From JBBDIM01 sp040880405 (GTDB taxonomy: Bacteria; Planctomycetota; Planctomycetia; Pirellulales; Pirellulaceae): a DNA stretch of 23,159 nt. The stretch covers positions 1 to 23,159 of the forward strand of contig JBBDIM010000122.1 in the NCBI GenBank assembly GCA_040880405.1, written 5' to 3'. A program made the translations under genes and the position numbers. Of this stretch, positions 16,198 through 23,159 are shown in pieces; the stretch's first letter is position 1; the number at the start of each line of letters is the position of its first letter. The notes beneath the pieces are model-generated. The model was given only the letters and a program-made list of their open reading frames with translations, did no database searches and had not been told where the DNA came from.

Positions 16198-16285
16198 TGC
16201 TTTGGTGGTTGATGATGCGTGTTGAAGGTGGAGAATCTCTCCCGCCCAAACATGCCCACGCTTACGGGCGTGGACATGGCACCCG
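16198..16285 (-). repeat. Dispersed repeat, block 1 copy B
   Basis: Reverse-complement counterpart of 10,672-10,760. It shares the CATCATCAACCACCAAAGCA end (16,198-16,217), the TCTCCACC segment and the GCGTGGGCATG / CATGTCCACGC hairpin. It ends about 110 bases before the carbonic anhydrase start. Confidence 0.75.
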
Positions 16286-16393
16286 GCAATCGAGGACGTT
16301 TTTAATTTTTTTTCGTGGCTTGGTTTCTGGCCTAGACTTAAAATTGCGAAGTCAATGGGCGTCGCGTTTCTCGTGTCTTGGGGGTTGTGCCAG

Positions 16394-17110
16394 ATGTGTG
16401 AGTCGAATGATCAGTCGCGGCGGACGTTTGTAAAGCAACTGGGCCTGGCCGCCGGCATGGCGAGTCTTTCGCCGTGGGCGACCTTCGGGGCTGAAGGGGA
16501 AGCAGCCGCTCCGCAGAAGCCGGACGAGATTCTGGCTAAGCTGATGGAAGGCAATAAGCGATTCACCAGCGGCAAAACCAACCTTGTCCCCCGCGGCCCG
16601 GAAGATTTTGCGCGGGACGCCCAAGGGCAAGCACCACCGGCGATCATCCTCGGCTGCGCCGATTCCCGCGTGCCGCCGGAGTTCGTGTTCGATCAACCGG
16701 TTGGCGGACTGTTCGTGCTGCGCGTCGCGGGCAACATCGTTGGCTCAGGGCCGATCCTCAAAGGCAGCATCGAGTTCGCCGTGGCGGTGCTCGGTGCGCG
16801 GCTAATCATGGTGCTGGGACATAGTAGCTGCGGTGCCTGCCAAGCGGCGATCGACCACATCGACGACAACACCTCACTGCCCGGTTCGATCGAAGGGATG
16901 GTCGACTACATCCGCCCGGTCGTCAGCAAAGTGAAGGGAGCCCCCGGCGATAAACTGGTGAACGTCACCAAGGAAAACGCTCGAGCCAATGCCCGGCGTT
17001 TAGCCAACCTCGCCCCGATCCTGCCTGGGATGGTGGAAAAGGGAGAGCTGAAAATCGTGAGCGGGTACTACGAGCTTGGTACCGGGGCGGTGGAAGTTTT
17101 GGGGGCTTGA
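16394..17110 (+). CDS. Beta-class carbonic anhydrase with Tat signal
   Basis: Interconverts CO2 and bicarbonate with a zinc-bound hydroxide. The beta-class ligands are present: C88 with D90-S91-R92 (CADSR), then H143 and C146 (GHSSCGAC). From the ATG at 16,394 the protein has 238 residues and begins with a twin-arginine signal, SRRTFVKQLGLAAGMASL, with an AFGAEG-like cleavage region, so it is probably exported folded with its zinc. An upstream ATG at 16,355 would add 13 residues before the Tat motif and is less typical. The gene converges with a peroxiredoxin; their stop codons are only 15 bases apart. An imperfect palindrome around 17,099-17,119 may act as a shared terminator. Confidence 0.92.
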   Translation: MCESNDQSRRTFVKQLGLAAGMASLSPWATFGAEGEAAAPQKPDEILAKLMEGNKRFTSGKTNLVPRGPEDFARDAQGQAPPAIILGCADSRVPPEFVFDQPVGGLFVLRVAGNIVGSGPILKGSIEFAVAVLGARLIMVLGHSSCGACQAAIDHIDDNTSLPGSIEGMVDYIRPVVSKVKGAPGDKLVNVTKENARANARRLANLAPILPGMVEKGELKIVSGYYELGTGAVEVLGA

Positions 17111-17125
17111 GAGCTTCCCAAATGA

Positions 17126-17674
17126 CTACCCCTCCGACACACCCATCTCCCGCAGCTTGGCCATCATGTCCTCTGCGGTGGTGGCGGGTTTGACCTCTTT
17201 GTCGATCGCGGCGATGTTGCCCTCTTTGTCGATGTAGAAGGTCCAGCGACTGGAGACGCCACGCTCGTTCAACACGCCGTAGGCGGCGGCGACTCGCGTG
17301 GTGCTGTCGGCCAGGATCGGGAAGCTGGCGTTTTCCGATTCGGCGAATGCCTTGTTGCCTTTGGGCCCGTCGACCGGGTCGACGCTCGCCATGAAGTAGG
17401 CGGCCTCGAACTTGTCGAGCTTCGCGCTGTTGGCGGCCAACGACTTGCACTCGATCGTGCAGCCTCGCGTGAAGGCTCTGGGGAACCAGGCGATCACCAC
17501 CGCTTTCTTCCCTTTGAAGTCGGACAGCTTATAGGTCTTGCCATCGGACGCGGGCAGGGTGAAGTCGGGCGCGGTGTCGCCAACCTTGAGCCCCTCTTCC
17601 GCCTGAACCAAGCCAGGCACGTTAAGGGCGAACATCATAAGAGCGACCAGCAGACTGGCTTTGGGTAAACGCAT
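17126..17674 (-). CDS. Exported peroxiredoxin, AhpC/TSA (BCP-like)
   Basis: Reduces peroxides with a cysteine thiol. From the ATG at 17,674 the protein has 182 residues and opens with a signal peptide (MRLPKASLLVALMMFALNVPGLVQA). AGGAAC lies upstream as a ribosome binding site. A longer frame beginning at 17,731 would put polar residues before the signal and is rejected. The thioredoxin fold contains VGDTAPDFTLPASDG and then FPRAFTRGCTIEC. T69 and C72 fit the peroxidatic PxxxTxxC motif, and C76 may be the resolving cysteine. BCP/PrxQ proteins usually space these cysteines CxxxxC; here it is CxxxC. The enzyme should act outside the cytoplasm, with an unknown reductant. Confidence 0.88.
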   Translation of the reverse strand: MRLPKASLLVALMMFALNVPGLVQAEEGLKVGDTAPDFTLPASDGKTYKLSDFKGKKAVVIAWFPRAFTRGCTIECKSLAANSAKLDKFEAAYFMASVDPVDGPKGNKAFAESENASFPILADSTTRVAAAYGVLNERGVSSRWTFYIDKEGNIAAIDKEVKPATTAEDMMAKLREMGVSEG

Positions 17675-17784
17675 GGGAGCGGTTCCTGGGGAGGGTTGGT
17701 TGTGGTTGGATTGTCGAGCTGTGGCACTCATTTTACACCGATCCCGGACCGAGATGCCACAACGTTGCCCAGGATTCGCGATTA

Positions 17785-18136
17785 GGGGATGAGTTCAATT
17801 ACAAAGAGTCGGTGGTTAAGAAGTTTCGACCGCGGTCCCCGTAATTGACCTTATCCCCGTACTCATTTGGCGTGTGAGAAAATCGTTGCCACTTGCCTGA
17901 ACAGCCCCAAGTCGGATCTCCAAAGTTCCAATCGAGCCCGGGTGGCCGTGAAAAAGGGGTCAGGACTCTTTTTCGCAATACGGTCACCAATGGAACACGT
18001 CTGATGAAAAAGAGTCCTGACCCCTTTTTCACTCGCGGATGTTGAGAATGGAGCGATTGAACGGGGATAAGGTCAATTACGGGGACCGCGGATTAGGGTT
18101 CCATGCCGCCGACTCTTTGTAATTGAACTCATCCCC
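17785..18136. repeat. 352-bp composite palindrome of three nested perfect inverted repeats
   Basis: Three pairs of arms are nested around one centre: 17,785-17,812 with 18,109-18,136 (28 bp), 17,831-17,860 with 18,061-18,090 (30 bp), and 17,948-17,974 with 18,006-18,032 (27 bp). All three are perfect, while the segments between them do not pair and differ in length (87 versus 28 bases for the innermost spacers). The inner arm contains GGGGTCAGGACTCTTTTTC. It occupies the space between the divergent peroxiredoxin and sulfatase genes. The 77-codon frame inside (17,799-18,032, minus) is a by-product of the repeat. Confidence 0.85.
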
Positions 18137-18173
18137 GTGCCCGAGATCCGTTTTTTTCGCTTCTCGCGCCTGA

Positions 18174-18179
18174 TATACT
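18174..18179 (+). promoter_or_regulatory. Candidate -10 element of the sulfatase gene
   Basis: TATACT at 18,174-18,179 lies 73 bases before the sulfatase ATG, just outside the composite palindrome. The -35 region falls in a run of T residues without a good TTGACA match. Weak support only. Confidence 0.25.
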
Positions 18180-18252
18180 GGACGGCTATCGTCGTGCGGC
18201 ATGATCCGCCACTGGCCCCCTCTTCCCTGCTCCACGGGAAAGTTTCTTCATC

Positions 18253-19656
18253 ATGCGAATGCCCTCCTGCTTGTCCGTTTCTCTGCTTCTTTCCCTCTTG
18301 GCCCTGGGCGGAACCGCCGCTGCCGAGCGGCCCAATATCATTTACATCTTGGCCGATGACGCCGGCTATGGCGACTTCAGTTGTTATGGTCAGGAGAAGT
18401 TCGAGACCCCTCGGATTGATCAACTTGCCGAGCGTGGCTTGAAGTTTACTCAGCACTATTCCGGGGCGACGGTCTGTGCCCCGTCGCGGTGCTCCTTGCT
18501 GACCGGTTACCACACTGGGCATACGTACGTCCGAGGCAACCGAGAGGTCCAGCCGGTGGGCCAGTCTCCCATTCCGGCCGATACGGTGACCCTGCCCAAG
18601 CTGCTAAAGCAGGCGGGCTACGTGACCGGGGCGTTTGGTAAATGGGGGCTTGGCTTTCCTGGTTCCGAGGGGGACCCGATGAAGCAAGGGTTCGACCGAT
18701 TCTACGGTTACAACTGCCAGCGGAACGCCCACACGTACTACCCGACCTGGATGTACGATGACGACAAAAAAATCGAGCTCGATGGGAAGACCTACTCGCA
18801 CGATTTGATCATGGACCAGGCCCTGCAGTTCATCCGCGATAACCAGCAGGAGTCGTTCTTCTGCTATCTGCCGGTTGCCATCCCGCATGCGGCGATGCAT
18901 GTGACCGAAGAGTATAGCAAGCCGTTCCGCGAGAAGTTCCCGCAGTTCGAAGACAAGATCGGCCGCTATGCCGGGACCGAAGTGAAAAACCCGGTGGCCG
19001 CGTTTGCCGGGATGATGGTCAAGCTGGATGAGGATGTCGGCCGCGTGGTCGATTTGGTGGAAGAGCTGGGCCTGAGCGACAACACGCTCATCATCTTCAC
19101 CAGCGACAACGGCCCGCATGTGGAAGGAGGGCACGATCCCAAATTCTTCAACAGCAACGGCCCGCTCAATGGCTTCAAGCGAGACCTAACTGATGGCGGC
19201 ATCCGCGTGCCGATGATCGCCACTTGGCCGGGGAAGATCAAACCAGCGAGCCAAACCGACCACATCTCCGCCTTCTGGGACGTGATGCCGACGGTGTGCG
19301 ACCTGGTGGAAATCGAAACGCCGCAGGGAATCGACGGAATCAGCTTCGTGCCAACGCTGCTGGGGAAACCGGACCAACCGCAGCACGAGTACCTCTACTG
19401 GGAATTCCACGAACGAGGCGGCAAACGCGCCATCCGGATGGGCAAATGGAAAGCGGTGCAGGTCGACATGGGCAACAAGCCGAATGCTCCAATCGCCCTT
19501 TATGACGTGACGGCCGACATCGGCGAAACGAAGGACCTGTCCGCCGACCACGCGGAAGTGATGGCGAAGGTGCGGAAGATTTTCCAGGAAGCCCGAGAAC
19601 CTGCGGACGTGTTTCAGTTTCCATTCGAAAAACGCGCCGCTGGTGCGGCGAGTTAG
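18253..19656 (+). CDS. Secreted sulfatase (formylglycine-dependent, type I)
   Basis: Hydrolyses sulfate esters. The 467-residue protein starts with a cleavable signal peptide (about 1-24, ending GTAAAE), placing it outside the cytoplasm. Metal ligands D35 and D36 sit in PNIIYILADDAGYGD. The modification site is CAPSR with C75, which a formylglycine-generating enzyme would convert; LLTG follows as in the family signature. FTSDNGPH with D285 and N286 supplies further metal ligands, and GKWGLG is also conserved. Planctomycetes typically carry many such enzymes for sulfated algal polysaccharides, but substrate and subfamily cannot be read here. No polysaccharide lyase or glycosidase is adjacent, so it stands alone rather than in a utilisation locus. 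It converges with the vWA gene. Confidence 0.93.
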   Translation: MRMPSCLSVSLLLSLLALGGTAAAERPNIIYILADDAGYGDFSCYGQEKFETPRIDQLAERGLKFTQHYSGATVCAPSRCSLLTGYHTGHTYVRGNREVQPVGQSPIPADTVTLPKLLKQAGYVTGAFGKWGLGFPGSEGDPMKQGFDRFYGYNCQRNAHTYYPTWMYDDDKKIELDGKTYSHDLIMDQALQFIRDNQQESFFCYLPVAIPHAAMHVTEEYSKPFREKFPQFEDKIGRYAGTEVKNPVAAFAGMMVKLDEDVGRVVDLVEELGLSDNTLIIFTSDNGPHVEGGHDPKFFNSNGPLNGFKRDLTDGGIRVPMIATWPGKIKPASQTDHISAFWDVMPTVCDLVEIETPQGIDGISFVPTLLGKPDQPQHEYLYWEFHERGGKRAIRMGKWKAVQVDMGNKPNAPIALYDVTADIGETKDLSADHAEVMAKVRKIFQEAREPADVFQFPFEKRAAGAAS

Positions 19657-19792
19657 GCTCACCGCAACCAAGGGGCAACGGCCCGGTGAGATTCCAGGCG
19701 AAGCCCCTTCTTGAAAAATTCGCGGCAACGCTTGTGCCTTTCGTTTCCCGCAGGGAATGCTGGCCCGGATTGTTCACGGCCAAGAAATACCG

Positions 19793-19848
19793 CGGTGGCT
19801 GTCGCGCCGGTTCCCTTGGTAAAAAGGGGGACCGGACAACAGCCACCG
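19793..19848. terminator. Hairpin between convergent sulfatase and vWA genes, possible terminator
   Basis: CGGTGGCTGT (19,793-19,802) pairs with ACAGCCACCG (19,839-19,848). Inside, CCGGTTCCC faces GGGGGACCGG with one bulge, making a long interrupted stem with a TTGGTAAAAA loop. It is 136 bases past the sulfatase stop and 34 bases past the vWA stop. There is no U-tract, so it may be a repeat or RNA-stabilising structure instead of an intrinsic terminator. Confidence 0.4.
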
Positions 19849-19881
19849 GGCAGGACACATCGACGTTGTGAATCGCGTGTG

Positions 19882-21768
19882 TTACTCCATTTCATACACC
19901 AATTGTGGTGGAGGCACCCTTGCCGCGATCTGGCCGAAGGCGGCCATCATCTGCTCTTCCAATTCCGCCACGGTGGCACCACCCGGCACGCTGATGTGAA
20001 TACCGCCGCAGGCATGGGCGATCGCGGTCATCAATTGGCGATCGGCACTCGCCCCCACGCTCATGGTGTGGATGGTGATACCTTGCCGATGCGCCTGAAT
20101 GGCCTGGTAAAACACATACTGCACGCTCCGGTTATGGCTGGAGTAGTTGGAATTGCCATCGCCATCGTAGTCGGTGAACTCGTCCCAGTCCCAATCGCCC
20201 GGCAGGCTGAAATTGCCCGGATGCCGGTTGGCCAGCCCATCGGTCATCAGCACCATGGTGGGCCGGGCCCCATGCCTGGAGTGGTTCATCAACATGTCCG
20301 TCGCGCTGTCGACTCCGGAGCCCATCGCGGTGAAGGTGGCGTAATGTCCCGCCTGCTTGTGCCGCTGGATGGTGTCAAGGGTGTCGTAGTCGTCGGAAAT
20401 CAGGTTGCCATTTAGGCTGGCACTGACGCCGTTATCGGACAAGGTCTGCTCGATTCGAGAGTTGTCGTCGTAGGACACAATCCCGACCTCGTCGCCGAAG
20501 TCGAGATCCTCCAGGAAACTCAGGAACAGCGAGAAACCATCCTTCACCGCGGTAAACGGATAGTGGGGCGTCCGCCACAGTTCGTTGGTGTGATGATGAT
20601 GGTATTTATGCTTGAGCAGGAAGTTTACAAAGTTGTACTTGCCAAACTTGTGCCGAGTGCCGGCGTTGCGCAAGTCGTTGTCGTTGCGGCAAAAGTCGAT
20701 GAACTCGTTCCAACTTCCGCTGGAGTATGGGTAGGAAATGTTGTCCAAGCCGAACTGGGCGCGGACCGCCTCGTTGGTATCGCGGAACCGCTCGCCATAG
20801 CCGGGGCCATCGCCACTAGCGTTGTTGCCTGACTTGACCCAACAGCCAACAATCCGCCGACCGTTGTATCCACCCACCCCACGAAACGTGCCGGTTTTGC
20901 CGCTCAAACCATCGAACTTGTAGCGGTAGCCGTTCTCGAATTCCAACACCACATTAGATAAATCCTTGGAGCTTTCGATGATCACCTCGCGATCGCCGAA
21001 GGTCACTGTAATTTGCGCACCTCCACCCCCTTGCTGCGGTTGCCCCACGATTGTCAGATATTGCTGATCGAAGGAAAGATTACCCAGGTTGGCGGTCAGC
21101 GAGTCGGCGATGTCTCGCATGTTGCCTTCGATGCTATCTTGCGAGAAACGATTGAGGGCCGCGTACTGACTGTCGTCGTTCATCGAAGCGGAGAAATCGA
21201 GCACCACCACCATATCCCGAGCCTCGACAAACGAGACGGCCGAAGCCCTCAGGGGCACCGTCGGCACACCCACCGCCCAGCCAAACGATAACGGGACCCG
21301 GCTATCACGAGCCGACATGTCGTGGTTATCCCGGCGCGGCTCCACTTTCACCACGTTGTACGGAGTGTCTCCCCAGGTGGTGGTCCACTCACCATTGCCG
21401 GGATTGTAGGTCCGCTTGCCGAAGGTCACGTCCCGCTCCGGATTGATGTACACACCGTTCGCCTCGGCGATATCCACCGCCATTTGCCGAGCCGCGGCAA
21501 TGGAAATCGAATTCACATCCTGCCCCTCTTCCCCCGCGATCTGGACGTTGGCGGTGATCTCCTGCGAGGCGGCCAACGCGGCCGCGTCCGCCCCGTTTTG
21601 CAGGCGAGATTGTTCCAGCGCGATCAGCCCGGTATCGATCCCGAACGACAGAAACGCAAACAGGACCACCATCAGGATCGCCGCCAATACGATAAATACC
21701 CCTTTGCGCGACGATCGGATCGATTCGGGTGGCGTACCGAGCGGGTATTTTCGACGTGGCGTGGACAT
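19882..21768 (-). CDS. Tad-like protein with von Willebrand factor A domain
   Basis: A 628-residue protein anchored by one membrane helix (about 24-44, VFIVLAAILMVVLFAFLSFGID) in a TadG/TadE-type N-terminus (LIALEQSRLQNGADAAALAAS). A vWA domain follows: the MIDAS motif DFSAS at 191-195, a threonine region near 478-484, and LMTDG with D510. About 200 residues (roughly 205-415) are inserted between the first MIDAS motif and the next core strand (FGDEVGIVSYD, 424-434). The insert has beta-rich parts, a GDGPGYGERF segment and a histidine tract (KYHHHHTNE). DYDGDGNSN (533-541) resembles a calcium loop. The ATG has a good ribosome site (GGAG, complement of 21,778-21,781). It is the last gene of the TadE-TadE-vWA operon, probably for a surface or pilus-type structure. 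Confidence 0.87.
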   Translation of the reverse strand: MSTPRRKYPLGTPPESIRSSRKGVFIVLAAILMVVLFAFLSFGIDTGLIALEQSRLQNGADAAALAASQEITANVQIAGEEGQDVNSISIAAARQMAVDIAEANGVYINPERDVTFGKRTYNPGNGEWTTTWGDTPYNVVKVEPRRDNHDMSARDSRVPLSFGWAVGVPTVPLRASAVSFVEARDMVVVLDFSASMNDDSQYAALNRFSQDSIEGNMRDIADSLTANLGNLSFDQQYLTIVGQPQQGGGGAQITVTFGDREVIIESSKDLSNVVLEFENGYRYKFDGLSGKTGTFRGVGGYNGRRIVGCWVKSGNNASGDGPGYGERFRDTNEAVRAQFGLDNISYPYSSGSWNEFIDFCRNDNDLRNAGTRHKFGKYNFVNFLLKHKYHHHHTNELWRTPHYPFTAVKDGFSLFLSFLEDLDFGDEVGIVSYDDNSRIEQTLSDNGVSASLNGNLISDDYDTLDTIQRHKQAGHYATFTAMGSGVDSATDMLMNHSRHGARPTMVLMTDGLANRHPGNFSLPGDWDWDEFTDYDGDGNSNYSSHNRSVQYVFYQAIQAHRQGITIHTMSVGASADRQLMTAIAHACGGIHISVPGGATVAELEEQMMAAFGQIAARVPPPQLVYEME

Positions 21769-21818
21769 GGTTTGCGTCTCCGAAAAGTGAACATAGAGAG
21801 GTCAGGCCGGGGTCATCC

Positions 21819-21865
21819 GCCAGGCGTATGCCTGGCAAATACCGCTCGCGTGCGACGTCGAGCGG
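21819..21865. repeat. Two adjacent hairpins between TadE and vWA genes
   Basis: GCCAGGC (21,819-21,825) pairs with GCCTGGC (21,830-21,836) across a GTAT loop. CCGCTCG (21,842-21,848) pairs with CGAGCGG (21,859-21,865) across ten bases. Both stems are perfect. They fill much of the 112-base gap inside an otherwise tight operon, so RNA processing, attenuation or a dispersed repeat are all possible. Confidence 0.6.
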
Positions 21866-21880
21866 CGTGATAGGGTGTCG

Positions 21881-22363
21881 TTAGTTGACAATCGTCGAGC
21901 GCGTGTTGCGAAAGACGACCGCCGAAGAGAGGGAATAATCGGAATTGCCGGGGATCTGTAGCGAACTGACATCGCCATACGGGATGCTGATCCGAACCTG
22001 AAACAGTCCCAGGTCGTTGGCCGGGTCGTCCAAGTCGAATTCGTCGCCCGGTTGGTTGGGGATTTCGATCGCGACTTCGACCTTGTCCGGATCCATTCCG
22101 GCGGCGGCCAGGTTGTTTTTGATATCGCGGATGATCTTGTCGTTGGATCGCTGGCCGTTGGCCACCCAGTCCGCGCGATCCATCGCTCCCATCCGCGCGC
22201 CATCGCGCGCCGCCTGAGCCATTAGGCCGTGGATCTCGAACAACTTGGTCGCCTCCAAAAGCCCTAAGAGGAGGGTGAGGAAGACCGGCGCGATGATGGC
22301 GAACTCGACCGTGGCGGTGCCACGGCGACTCGATTCTCGATAGTTGGCCAGTAGCGGTTTCAT
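21881..22363 (-). CDS. TadE-like pseudopilin-type protein (second of pair)
   Basis: A 160-residue protein from the ATG at 22,363; the longer open frame upstream lies inside the preceding gene and is not used. The N-terminus is the TadE pattern: RRGTATVEFAIIAPVFLTLLLGLLEATKLFEIHGLMAQAARDGARMG. It is a short basic stretch, a hydrophobic helix with a conserved glutamate (about residue 20), then an alanine/arginine-rich helix. The C-terminal half is a small domain rich in acidic residues and beta strands. It begins 7 bases after the upstream TadE gene stops, suggesting translational coupling. TadE proteins are minor pseudopilins of Tad/Flp systems; no Tad ATPase or peptidase is in the window. Confidence 0.85.
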   Translation of the reverse strand: MKPLLANYRESSRRGTATVEFAIIAPVFLTLLLGLLEATKLFEIHGLMAQAARDGARMGAMDRADWVANGQRSNDKIIRDIKNNLAAAGMDPDKVEVAIEIPNQPGDEFDLDDPANDLGLFQVRISIPYGDVSSLQIPGNSDYSLSSAVVFRNTRSTIVN

Positions 22364-22370
22364 GATCGGT

Positions 22371-22880
22371 TTACTCGTGACGGGTAAAGGTTTGGCCACC
22401 GACCCAGACATCTTGGAGCCAGGGATGAGGCAAAATCGCGATATCGCCATACCGGACAACGGCCCGCACCATGAAAAGTTGCTGCCGCTCGGCGCTCGCC
22501 AGTTCCAGATCCGGCATGTCCGTGAAATCCTCCAGCGAGCCGGGGGCGTCTCCGCCGTTATCCATGTCGCTGGCGTCCTTGATCTGGATTTGCACCCGCT
22601 CCGGGTCGACCGCGCCACCCATCCGATCTTTGGCATATTGGCGGACATCGGCCGTGGTGGTTTCTCCCACCGATCCCCAGCGGGCGGAGGACCGCGCGGC
22701 GTTCTTGAGCACGTTGGAAACCATCATCGCGTGCCCGAACTCCATGATGACGAACACAAACAGGAAAAAGACCGGCAACACGATGGCGGTCTCGACGATC
22801 GTCGTGCCCTGCCGCCGAAACGCGACGCCGCGATGCGGGCAGCGCGGGGCTGTGAACCATTGGGAGATGCGTGGGAACAT
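22371..22880 (-). CDS. TadE-like pseudopilin-type protein (first of pair)
   Basis: A 169-residue protein. After a 24-residue basic lead, RRQGTTIVETAIVLPVFFLFVFVIMEFGHAMMVSNVLKNAARSSARWG matches the TadE-like domain, with glutamate E30 inside the membrane-entry helix. The rest (about 75-169) is a soluble domain with an acidic loop (DNGGDAPGSLEDFTDMPDLE) and a C-terminal beta region. It is paralogous in layout to the next gene, implying a heteromeric pair. It is the first gene of the minus-strand operon. The start ATG at 22,880 has only a weak purine-rich site ahead, and an internal start cannot be excluded. Confidence 0.85.
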   Translation of the reverse strand: MFPRISQWFTAPRCPHRGVAFRRQGTTIVETAIVLPVFFLFVFVIMEFGHAMMVSNVLKNAARSSARWGSVGETTTADVRQYAKDRMGGAVDPERVQIQIKDASDMDNGGDAPGSLEDFTDMPDLELASAERQQLFMVRAVVRYGDIAILPHPWLQDVWVGGQTFTRHE

Positions 22881-23089
22881 GAATGGTTTTCTCGACGAAT
22901 CAACGCCCTGCTAAGGCAGGCGTGATCACCAAGCTCTCGATAGGAACAAAAGCGCGAAGGAAACCACTTTCCTCGCTCCTAGAAAACCTAGTTCAAGAAA
23001 TCCACTGGGGCCGGAAAATATCAAGAAATACCGATCTTAGGGATCAGGAGGTGTCGCGCTTTCGGCAAGCGTAGCGATATAAATCCGTC
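22881..23089. other. Upstream region of the TadE operon
   Basis: No gene is supported. The minus-strand promoter of the TadE-TadE-vWA operon should be here; I see no strong consensus. The stretch is more AT-rich than the genes (for example around 22,980-23,040). Confidence 0.4.
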
Positions 23090-23118
23090 GTAGCCACGGT
23101 CGCAAGACCGTGGGAGAA
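23090..23118 (+). repeat. REP-like hairpin h (GGTC stem)
   Basis: GTAG (23,090-23,093), CCACGGTC (23,094-23,101), loop GCAA, GACCGTGG (23,106-23,113), then GAGAA. The stem is eight perfect pairs. The usual AGTGC end of the tail is not kept. Confidence 0.85.
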
Positions 23119-23159
23119 CCGCGGGTTGGGTGTGCCCTTGGGGCGAAGCGGGTTGGCAC

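Noticed and set aside
17799..18032. 77-codon minus-strand frame
   Set aside because: It lies wholly inside the composite palindrome and encodes the repeat sequence; similar frames in databases would be annotation artefacts.
19711..20415. 234-codon plus-strand frame after the sulfatase
   Set aside because: It is mostly antisense to the vWA gene, which has clear MIDAS motifs and a ribosome site.

Overview
The window most resembles a chromosomal segment of a planctomycete, probably of the Pirellulales type. This rests on gene content: an exported formylglycine sulfatase, a TadE/TadE/von Willebrand A surface operon, a tiny lipoprotein ending in a GPRDFL...DIGY tail, and intergenic regions full of palindromic repeats. 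It is an inference from style; there is no rRNA or other taxonomic marker here.

Positions 1-10,400 hold a compact polyketide operon on the plus strand. It encodes an Sfp-type phosphopantetheinyl transferase, a free-standing acyl carrier protein, a 2578-residue megasynthase (KS-AT-DH-pseudoKR-ER-KR-ACP fused to a PLP-dependent alpha-oxoamine synthase), and a translationally coupled protein of unknown function. The PPTase can arm both carrier domains. The fully reducing module can build a saturated chain from malonyl units. The fused PLP domain can release that chain by decarboxylative condensation with an amino acid, giving a long-chain alpha-amino ketone similar to a sphingoid-base precursor. 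No thioesterase or fatty-acyl-AMP ligase is present.

Positions 10,400-16,350 are a loose set of housekeeping and hypothetical genes: a small two-TM protein with a metallophosphatase (minus), a PilZ-like membrane-anchored protein (plus), a small lipoprotein (plus), and a phytoene-desaturase-like FAD oxidoreductase (minus). They are separated by repeat-rich spacers. A two-part repeat block occurs at about 10.67-10.84 kb and again, inverted, at about 15.89-16.29 kb, so it brackets this set.

Positions 16,390-19,660 carry a Tat-exported beta-carbonic anhydrase (plus) convergent with an exported peroxiredoxin (minus). A 352-bp composite palindrome follows, then a secreted sulfatase (plus). Positions 19,880-22,880 are a minus-strand operon of two TadE-like pseudopilin-type proteins and a Tad/vWA protein.

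Eight copies of a GTAG-headed hairpin lie in the spacers. Their stems show four different sequences with matching changes on both arms, as in REP elements mobilised by RAYT transposases; no transposase gene is present in the window.
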